NCBI GenBank assembly: GCA_001839685.1
Contig: MLAK01001037.1
Location: 18,897-82,896 of the forward strand
DNA: 64,000 nt
Source of the DNA: Tritrichomonas foetus
Lineage: Eukaryota; Parabasalia; Tritrichomonadida; Tritrichomonadidae
Direction: 5' to 3'
Position 1 is the stretch's first letter, and each line of letters opens with the position of its first letter. The notes under the pieces were generated by a model. The model did not search any database. It had not been told where the DNA came from and was given only the letters and a program-made list of their open reading frames with translations. Shown here one piece after another: positions 39,301 through 47,600 of this stretch. The translations under genes were made by a program, and so were the position numbers.

Positions 39301-42300
39301 GGAATTATCTTCACAACAACTTTCGGTAATAAATTATCTATTGAAGAAGAACAAACCAGTTTCTAATGCACAAGAATTCATAGCAAATATAATAGATTCT
39401 CCTTTCATTGTGAATTCATATGATTCTAATAGTTTATCAGACCACTTTTCTAATCTTGCAAATATAATGCTATTTTATATTCCGCAAGGAATTCCAGATT
39501 CTGAATTAGATTTCTTGTATAAATCATTAAAAGGCACCAAAGCAGCAGAACAATTTGTTGGTGATTCTCTGACATTTGCTGAAAATTCATTCAAATCTCC
39601 AGATATAACTTTATCATCAGTTTGTTATGCAGCCAATAAAGCAAGTTTAGCATTTCAACTTCTTCAGGTGCCTAATTATAAAAGCTTTTTAGATCATTGG
39701 TTTGATTGTCTTCGAGCTTTATCTAAAATTAAAACTACACCAAATTCCACACTAACACCTACTTCACTTGATTCTATTTTAGATTTTGGTTGTATGTTCG
39801 GTGATGCTTTTGATGATGCCAATGATTTTGTGAAAAGACATTTAGAAATTTTATATGAAACAGAAATTAACCAGCCAACTGTTGATATTCCAATAGTTGT
39901 CTTAATAATAAGAAGACTTTTGCTAATGAAAACAAATGAAGTCAGCAATGATATCATTGTAGCAATTATTTTAAGAGCAATGCAATTTTGCTTACCTTAT
40001 ATAATTCCATTTTTGAATGATATTATTGATAAATTTCATGTCAGGCTTGATACACTAGATGATAACTTTATGAATATTCTTAAAGGAATTGGTGAAGGAA
40101 ATAAAATGGTTGCAGCTGTTGAACAAGAATCAATTTGTTTTGATTATGGTGTTTCTTTCTCTTCTGCTAAAGCTGAATGTCTCAGGAAAATGCTGACAAA
40201 TATTTCCATTTTTGCTGAAATTATGAGGAAAGGGGATGAATTAATTCGTTTAGCATCACTTCTAATTCTATCTTGTCGAAACTTCCAAATTAGACCTTGC
40301 CATACTGTTTATATAAATAATTTAAATATTAAAGCTACAGTTTCGTCAATAGATCCATTTAGATATATTCTGAAGACTGAAAATGGTCATGAATATAGTG
40401 TTCCTGCATTTAATTTCACTCAATTTTATCCATTTAAGCCTCAGTTTACAAGGATATTGCCAAAAGAATTTGAATTTTGTGGAACTGATCTAACTAAAGC
40501 GGTTATTTCTGAGCTTACTGGTCCAAATAAAGTATTTGCATTTAATGCCTTAAATGAACTACTTCCACATTCGAATGCGAATTTCCCATTACTTTTTGAG
40601 AAACTTTCAAATATTCCAGATTATAATGAAGAAGAATTTACAGATAATGAACTCGTAAAATATGAATCAATGAATGAAATGCTTCCACCGAATCAAATTG
40701 CATATGTTTACAATCAACCACTTTCTGTCTACAAAGTATCGATGTCTCCTGTTCAAGGAAAATTTGGTTTTTGTGAATTAGGCAACTCAGCTCCATCATC
40801 TGCCATTCTCTTTGAGTGCAATGAAAAGAATGTTACTTTTCATGATCATATTATTGCTGAAAATGAAACCATCTTATCAATAGTAATTGGATATTTAAAG
40901 GAAGGAATGAGAATCTTCTTAATTGTGAATAAGCAATTCAAATTAACAGATTTTTATTTACCGCCATCAAGAGTTTTAATTCCACTTGTAATAACTAATG
41001 GAAAGTCTTTACAATTTGATAAGTCGCCGGTTATTAATCTACCCTTATTTAATTCACATTTAACAACTTCAGATTATTCCCCAACTCATATTTTCTTGCA
41101 TGATAGAGCAATTGCCATCGATTCAATTTGTAGTCCAATCCAATGCAAGAATGGTGAGCCTTTTTCATTTGATCTTTTCCCAGCTATTTCGTCAACACTT
41201 CCATTTTATTATCTCGAATTTGCACTGGCACCAGATTTGGCATCGATTTCATTACGGTCTCCTGTTCACCGAGCATTTTCATTTTATACATATGATTTAC
41301 CGAATGCGAATCCAAATGATACATATGGGTTATTTATTAATTTACAAGAACAGTTTTGTTTTATTACTTCCAATGATACAATACAAATGGATAGTGTAGC
41401 TGAATTGCCAAAATCGGATTGGATAATCACTTTTCATGCAAAAACACTTGAAAGCATTTTCATTAATATTGGTCAACTTCCTTTCATGTTTGACATTGAT
41501 TCATATATTGAACAAAAAACTTCAATACCAAATAAAAATCCATGCAAACCACAACGAACTGAATATATGATGACATCGCCATTACCACAGCCATATGTAT
41601 CAGAGAGATTTTGTAAACTGTCACTATTCAATAATAATCAACCTAAATTTTATAAATCAAATGTTCTAAGACCATTTTTAATCAATTCGAGTGAAAAAGG
41701 TAGTTTTTATCATGGAAAAATTGGATTTGGAAGATATGAAGAAAATCAACCTATTAACCTCATTGTCTCTAATGATGATAGTTTCACAATTTCGAATATA
41801 ACATTTCCAAGTAGTAATTTGGTAAGTTTGATTGATGAAACAGCCCAAAGTCCAGAAGGATTTCAACAAATATATCAAAGATTTGTAAGTACAATTCCTA
41901 TATCATTCTGTCATGATTTGTCACCATTTGATGTTGTTAAAACGGACTTTTTCTTCGCAGAAAGAAAGAAAGCTTATTTTGAATTCCTTTGTCAAACTCA
42001 ACGCTATAATGTGATGAACATTTGCATGTCTAGAATTATTCAGCAAATCGGAATTAAAGAATGTCTAACTAAATATAATCTTGAAGAATATATCGTTAAT
42101 TCAATCACCAAAATCCAATGTGATGATTTTGATCCATTTACCAATATTGAGAAAGCTAGTTATTTACCTATCCTTGATGCTATTTTTCAATATGATGACC
42201 AGATATTTGAAAATTTATGTAAGAAAGCACTTCTTCCATTTAGAATAACCACAGAAGATTTTAATACCTATCCACTAAATATGATATGTAATTCCATTGA

Positions 42301-44395
42301 TTCAACAATTAACAGGATTACCGTGAATTCAGCAGAAGCAGTAATTTTTATACCAGTCGATACAAGATTCATTGATGAACCACATATTTTCAATGATAAT
42401 TTTGGGGATCTCTTTATTGTATCTAAAGATACTTTATCATCAATATTTATTATGAAACATGATACACTTCTATTTGATAGTTTCAAGAGTAATGAATTGA
42501 TATTAGCAAATATCATTCCAGTCAAATTTTCATCTCCTTTATCTGACAAATTAAACTTCAGATTTTCTATTCAATTCTTGTCCTATTTAATAGAATTCAC
42601 TAGAAAACATCCAGAAATCATTAATAAAACTCATAACTATGTTCTAAAACCACTTTGGGAGCTTTATATGAAAGGATCTCAACGTTTATTCCCGACAATC
42701 CAAGCGAAATGGCTGTTACTCCTCTTTGAAGACTTTGTTACAGAAGAAATGAAACAAGATATCCGAAGACTTATTGATTTTAACATGTTACTGAAAGACC
42801 AGCCAAATATTTTAACTGGAATTGCATGTTTGCTTACTCTATATGTTCGTTGTGATTTCTCAAATGAACACATCACACAAGAAAATATTGCTCATGTTTT
42901 AGAATTTGCTTTGTCATCTAATAATACTTATACTGTTCAAATATTTCGTCAATTTACTGCAGAGATGCTCAATCCTTTCCGTAAAACAATGCCATTCCCA
43001 TTCAGTAAAGCTCCATTCCATCCTTTCTTAACATCTCTTGCATATAAAGCATTGAGTATTTCAAAACTTCCATCAACTACAAAAATCATTACACAAAATG
43101 AAAAAAATGAACTTCCATCTATTACTGTTTACACATTTGAAGGTGCAGAAAAAATTGCATTTGTAAAAATTTTACCACTCAATAAAGTGTCATTAAATGT
43201 TAACAAAGTTGAAGTTCAACCAGATTGTTTTGTTGATGGAGATTCAGTCACTATCAAAATTTCTAGATCGTCATCTGATAATCGAAAGTTTGCATTGATG
43301 TTAATTCCAATTTATCCACCAAGTAAGCCGCATTCATCCGATGTTAATAGACTTCATAAATATCAAAAAATATTAAGTGAAAGCTGGACAGAAGATGATG
43401 AAGCCATGGCAAGATGCCTAATTCAAATTCCACTGAAGAAAAGTTCATATTACACATTTGCAATGTATCCTGATGATTTATACCATCTTTTATTCCCAAC
43501 AATGGATCCAGATATTGCTAGATATCGATTATGTGTACTTTATTTGACATATGGAAAGCTTGATCAATCACAAATACCTAATTTCGGACCGCAGGTTTTA
43601 TCTAGTGGAAATGATACCCTTTTTGATATTTTAATGCCAAAGCATGTAATTATTGAGAAAGAACATACTCCGATAAGTGTACATCTTCCAATGAAGAATG
43701 CAAAATTATCAGATTTCTTCTTCCAATTCTGTCAAGTAATTGATACGGCACCGATTAACTGCTTAACATCACTTGGCAATTCGTTACAACCTCCTGGAAC
43801 AGCAGAAAGCATTTCGATTGATACTGTTCTTAGTCAATTGGCTGATGATATGTTTTCTGAAGGACTTCCACTTATTGATGCAGTATCTGTTGGAAAATTA
43901 CGAGCTTTTCAAGCATTTGGCTGTTTAATGGCCTCACTTGTTAATTCTGGAAAGTCACTTCCAATTCATTTAAGGAAAGAAGTAATACAGTATGCTTTCG
44001 GTGATACTTCAATCACTTTTCCAGAACTAGAGAAAGTTCGAAAACAATTAAACGCAATTCGAAGTGGTGTTATTAAAATTGAAATGATTTGTCCTTCAAT
44101 TCGTCGCTTCGCTGATCCAATTACTGCTAAAACAATTCAATTACTTCCTCTTATGACTATAAACTTTAGTGAATCCCAAAATCAACAAGCGTACAACTTT
44201 TTCATTGAAGATCCTTTCCTTTTACCATACATGAGAAAACTTCTTTGTTCATATTTAGTTGATGATCGTGTTACACAGCCAATTCCAATGTTCGTTGATG
44301 AATGGAGAATTGAATACAATAAGCAAAGTAATACAATTTATCTCCCTGATGTTGACATATGGATTCAATGCTTTATTCGAAGACTACAACATTAA
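36395..44395 (+). CDS. Giant scaffold protein resembling HECTD4-type ligases
   Basis: A 2666-residue protein. Landmarks: residues ~263-290 contain FGIVKIGSGKNGTVFTSL, the GL-KIG-G-GT motif found in the N-terminal region of large E3 proteins such as HECTD4; residues ~779-873 form a CUB-like module (HPYQNNMDYVHHYDFPSA ... FHSDGSVTEWGYKATI); residues ~1600-1710 look SPRY-like (FYYLEFALAPDLAS); residues ~2470-2550 resemble part of a HECT N-lobe (FQAFGCLMASLVNSGKSLPI). I cannot find the HECT C-lobe or its catalytic Cys: the C-terminus is DEWRIEYNKQ...IRRLQH. It may be a ligase relative that lost catalysis or a large scaffold. The assignment rests on short motifs. Divergent from the Nudix gene and followed by another giant gene on the same strand. 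Confidence 0.8.
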   Translation: MEGDVSDVFALFGPGVIYSHNTLQNFIDFFMRIDFNNYQYEIPFITQTTKQQQNSDIDQLSDLDGGREFLLKKFSKFLTPIRISPLQILQPDPPLSNLTVKIAETFLFPSLELISESDPKCAEEAVHTLAQFFQNNQWKGDNDIPVISHKLVLLLASVIKTHFLSESSTKELIELWLSFFESRGIIDDLLIFTVSWIQHGNAPSVNVEKILKSLKETISFPEFWLSIDKVRPTQFYVGRLIDQKILDPTNVMEIIQRRAAAIHGFLYVADPRFGIVKIGSGKNGTVFTSLEQQNSDYTGKQPQSLAICHNKLLVRYKTCSDAIEILDYISLKQIGYILCDGTFSTELKEVEKKIPLGPFTALDNLIYFIDNSKLHIYEMNEDFSITLSKIVQLHAEKTPDFDTPVPSLTDYLISLVTNGHIIAVFYPQKLYNRASVSVREFVIEDGELARDLLLNNLLSNCVCFDPISSTIFDLPDYEVPTMYNCQYNIMTLYDFPYPKEMTNIPPLDILNLLPTLLSARLSKEIYSLRSKYVLIQPNYLFKTLSIALESTNSQAFISPLVKILYLHLFQFKDSELPSVELIHKLLLFKEISRKDKIMLIRALFMSVNPPMNQFEHIHTILDIIEPSMFIEATQVYDTFQLNHLVSILSANDNKFIKYAVDHFDHPSYSFIQILIISITGYVFRNECIQPSFVLPIFQTLRPVASHLFLSIMATMLPLLKKALSEPLAFASSLHVFESFLKEMHSMIPPNALKDYAISHISVSSEQPFIVKTVIDETPHPYQNNMDYVHHYDFPSAIEITVTFDQRTNSETNCDYLQIFTDRDCIKKLTDRLSGRLSRWKDKIVTTAKHLAFKFHSDGSVTEWGYKATISAKLFSRMNFTSPHPAYDVFRAFFDILLKMMKTCDASTQYIPYPNLNFDQYKPTNTKDIAKYIKEILQVSNDDKSTFEENCTRLTQKINEKYNTNLSENVELSSQQLSVINYLLKKNKPVSNAQEFIANIIDSPFIVNSYDSNSLSDHFSNLANIMLFYIPQGIPDSELDFLYKSLKGTKAAEQFVGDSLTFAENSFKSPDITLSSVCYAANKASLAFQLLQVPNYKSFLDHWFDCLRALSKIKTTPNSTLTPTSLDSILDFGCMFGDAFDDANDFVKRHLEILYETEINQPTVDIPIVVLIIRRLLLMKTNEVSNDIIVAIILRAMQFCLPYIIPFLNDIIDKFHVRLDTLDDNFMNILKGIGEGNKMVAAVEQESICFDYGVSFSSAKAECLRKMLTNISIFAEIMRKGDELIRLASLLILSCRNFQIRPCHTVYINNLNIKATVSSIDPFRYILKTENGHEYSVPAFNFTQFYPFKPQFTRILPKEFEFCGTDLTKAVISELTGPNKVFAFNALNELLPHSNANFPLLFEKLSNIPDYNEEEFTDNELVKYESMNEMLPPNQIAYVYNQPLSVYKVSMSPVQGKFGFCELGNSAPSSAILFECNEKNVTFHDHIIAENETILSIVIGYLKEGMRIFLIVNKQFKLTDFYLPPSRVLIPLVITNGKSLQFDKSPVINLPLFNSHLTTSDYSPTHIFLHDRAIAIDSICSPIQCKNGEPFSFDLFPAISSTLPFYYLEFALAPDLASISLRSPVHRAFSFYTYDLPNANPNDTYGLFINLQEQFCFITSNDTIQMDSVAELPKSDWIITFHAKTLESIFINIGQLPFMFDIDSYIEQKTSIPNKNPCKPQRTEYMMTSPLPQPYVSERFCKLSLFNNNQPKFYKSNVLRPFLINSSEKGSFYHGKIGFGRYEENQPINLIVSNDDSFTISNITFPSSNLVSLIDETAQSPEGFQQIYQRFVSTIPISFCHDLSPFDVVKTDFFFAERKKAYFEFLCQTQRYNVMNICMSRIIQQIGIKECLTKYNLEEYIVNSITKIQCDDFDPFTNIEKASYLPILDAIFQYDDQIFENLCKKALLPFRITTEDFNTYPLNMICNSIDSTINRITVNSAEAVIFIPVDTRFIDEPHIFNDNFGDLFIVSKDTLSSIFIMKHDTLLFDSFKSNELILANIIPVKFSSPLSDKLNFRFSIQFLSYLIEFTRKHPEIINKTHNYVLKPLWELYMKGSQRLFPTIQAKWLLLLFEDFVTEEMKQDIRRLIDFNMLLKDQPNILTGIACLLTLYVRCDFSNEHITQENIAHVLEFALSSNNTYTVQIFRQFTAEMLNPFRKTMPFPFSKAPFHPFLTSLAYKALSISKLPSTTKIITQNEKNELPSITVYTFEGAEKIAFVKILPLNKVSLNVNKVEVQPDCFVDGDSVTIKISRSSSDNRKFALMLIPIYPPSKPHSSDVNRLHKYQKILSESWTEDDEAMARCLIQIPLKKSSYYTFAMYPDDLYHLLFPTMDPDIARYRLCVLYLTYGKLDQSQIPNFGPQVLSSGNDTLFDILMPKHVIIEKEHTPISVHLPMKNAKLSDFFFQFCQVIDTAPINCLTSLGNSLQPPGTAESISIDTVLSQLADDMFSEGLPLIDAVSVGKLRAFQAFGCLMASLVNSGKSLPIHLRKEVIQYAFGDTSITFPELEKVRKQLNAIRSGVIKIEMICPSIRRFADPITAKTIQLLPLMTINFSESQNQQAYNFFIEDPFLLPYMRKLLCSYLVDDRVTQPIPMFVDEWRIEYNKQSNTIYLPDVDIWIQCFIRRLQH

Positions 44396-44693
44396 TTTAT
44401 TTTTTTCTTTACTATAACATAATTTTGTTTTCCACTTTCCCTTTATAAATTGTTTGTGTTTTATAATTTTATAGAATTTTATACTTGTTTGAGACATATT
44501 TTTGTGAAAATAAACAAATATATATATATATATAATCTATTTTCTGTTTCTTTTTACTTTTTTCTTTGTTATAGATCATAGAAAGCATCCTGTGATATTA
44601 ATAACAAAAAACTGGATGTAATTCAAGATCTGTCCTTGGTTTGAGGTCAAAAATTTGAATATAAAAGGTCAAAAAGAAGAATTTTGATCTCAA
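44396..44693. other. Intergenic region between two giant genes
   Basis: 298 bases with a TA run near 44518-44535 and a direct repeat AGGTCAAAAA at 44645-44654 and 44666-44675, upstream of the Furry-like gene. TCAAATG at 44690-44696 places TCA one base from the start codon. Confidence 0.6.
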
Positions 44694-47600
44694 ATGGAGA
44701 AAGATGAAAAACCAATCATCAAATTTCTATTTGATTCATTTTCTCCATTCGTGAAAGATCAAATCGGACGTATTCGCGATAATTTTCCGGTCTCAACCGA
44801 AGACGAAACCAAATTCAACGATTCGATATATTATTTTTTGAAATTTTTCACTTTTTACGATTCAAATATTTACAGCATTCTCGTTGAATGCCATGAAATT
44901 GCAAAAATGGATGTAAAATATTTCATTCCCAAATTTTTACGATTTTTTTCTCGAATTCCGCTCGACATGAAAGCTACTGAATATGAATTTCCAGGTTATT
45001 TCGATGGATTTATGAAGCAGAACTCATCAATGTCTTATTCTTATCGTTGCTCAGCATTTTATATATCAACCATAATTGTCACAACTTTTTTTTACGATTT
45101 AACCGTTAAATTTGACTCGCTCAAACCTGATGAATTATCATTTGTATTCAAATCATTGAATGATTATTTATTCCAAAATGTTGATGATGAGAATTCTTTT
45201 AGGTTGTTGTATTTATTTGTTTCTAAGTTTTCACAAATATTTTATTATATTTCCAAAGTAAATCCCGATTTAATTTTTACAGAAGCTTTTTCTCGACTTC
45301 AAAATATTCAAACTCAGAAAAAGGAATATCAAATTTTTTTATTGCGCTTACACTCTTCAATTCGATATCCACCAACAATTGTTGGCAATATCAATACATT
45401 GAATGGATCAATTACTTCTTTAATTAGTCTTCTAACATCTAATAAATCATCATTTCCAAAACTGTTGTCAGCTGGTGATGATTTTTTACGAAATTTCCTT
45501 GGGTTTTTGCTTCCACTTGATCAAACATCAGAATCCTTAAGCTTAATTAAAGATATTGGACGAATGTATGGAAAAATTCAAAACGAGCATTTTTTATGTA
45601 ATTCTACTCTTGTTCTTTTTTCAACACTTTGTTCAAATAAACAAATAACATCTTATTTTTCATATAACAAGTTTATTTCTTCACTCCAAAGAGTTACCTT
45701 GAATCAATGCAAAGCTTGTGATTTAATAAAAACATTTACAGCTTATCTTTGTGGATCAAATTATGCACCACCTTTTCAATGTGAATTAACTGGAGAAAAC
45801 TATAAATGGAGGCCAAATTCTGACGATAATATTTATTTATTAAAAGAAATGTGTGATAAAGTTCTTGTAAATAAAACTTTATTTATTTCTTCGCCACAGG
45901 AACTAACATCATTTTTTTGTCAAATTGTTGCCTTAAATTTTGATTGGTTTAACAAAAATGTTTTAAATCAAATTATTGACGAATTTTTCTTTTACAATTC
46001 TTCAGCTGTTCTTCAATTTGCAATTACAATTTTATCTCCACGATCAAATTTCTTAAAAATTTTCAAAACATCAGAAACTCTACTTCAGTTTGAAGATCAA
46101 ATGCGAAAAATTTGTAATCAGATATTTGAAACAAAATCTTCAGAGATTTCAAATGCAAAGCCTTTAACATTTATTACCAACAGTTTTACAGAATCCCCGA
46201 ATATAAAGAATTTGATTGATGAAATTGTAACTATCGCTGACAATACATGTGTTTTTCCATTGAATGAACCAGAACCTTTTCCAATTTTTGATTATCTTCA
46301 AGAATGGAAAAATTTAATCCAAGGGAATATCTACTTTGATAACTATATAAATAATATTGATGAAAAAGATCTTAAAACATTTGAATATATTCCAAATACT
46401 GATGATACTTTAATTAAAGCTTTGACTCTACATTTTTTTTCTTTACATCAAAATATTGATCATTTTCTTAATAAAATTCCTTTATTTTTATTCTCAGATT
46501 CACCAGTTGTCTCTGCCTTTACTGTTAGATTACTTCAAGCTTATGTACATATTACTAGAAATTGTTCAACCTTAGAGAATTTACTGACTTTACAAATACA
46601 ACATTATGAACAACTTTACATTTTTGGTTTAGCGATATTACGTGTTGTTGAATCAATGGATTATTGTAAAATTAAACTTGAATCTGATTTATCTGCATCT
46701 GTTTTTGCTTGGCAATGTGTATTTATTGCAGCACCATATATAAATATCAGGGAAATAGGATTTATGCTAGCAGAAGCAATTGTACCAATTTTACCGTCAG
46801 ATGCACCAAATTTTTCTAAATTTATTCATGAAAATAGTGATGAAATATCTTTTAAAGCAATTTCAAAATTTATTTCATTTTTCTCTTATGATAATATAAT
46901 TAATTTCCAAAAAGTGTCACTTCGTGATGTTTCTAGAACATCATCATACTTATTATTTCATGTTTTCTTCTCTGTTACTTTTTCGCTGTTTTATGTAGAA
47001 ATTAATCAATGTTCACCAGTATATCAAAAAATCTTACATGCTCTTGTAATAACTTTAATTAATGCAAAGCCTTTAACTCCTTCGCTTTTAACCAATATTG
47101 CTGATTGTCACTTTGTTATTAATTTAATGACGCTTAGGCTCATTACTATATCTGCATTAAATAATTCGATAACGAGTCAAAACATTATTTCTATGATGTT
47201 ACAAGGAAAACGAATTTTAAAAGTATTGAATAATATTTTTAGAATAAATTTATCATTTTTTACTTCAATTAATCCTTCACTAAATATTACGCCATTTCAA
47301 CCAACTAATGGAATGAAAATCCTTGTTTTATGTTATACTGTTCGTCAATATCAAGATACGCTTAGTATAGAAACCATTGAACATAATTTCCGAAAAGTTG
47401 TAATGTTTATGAATGAGAAAAATATTATTCGAAATGATATCTTTGAAATTAATACAAAGGATTTGCATGATGCGTTTGATGGATATTTACCAATGGCTTT
47501 ATGTCATATGATGGTCACTCTTAAAAATGTGTTTAAAAAGCTGTCAAATAGTTTTACTTTAAATCAAAATAATGGTGTATTTCTGAGATCTCACATATGT

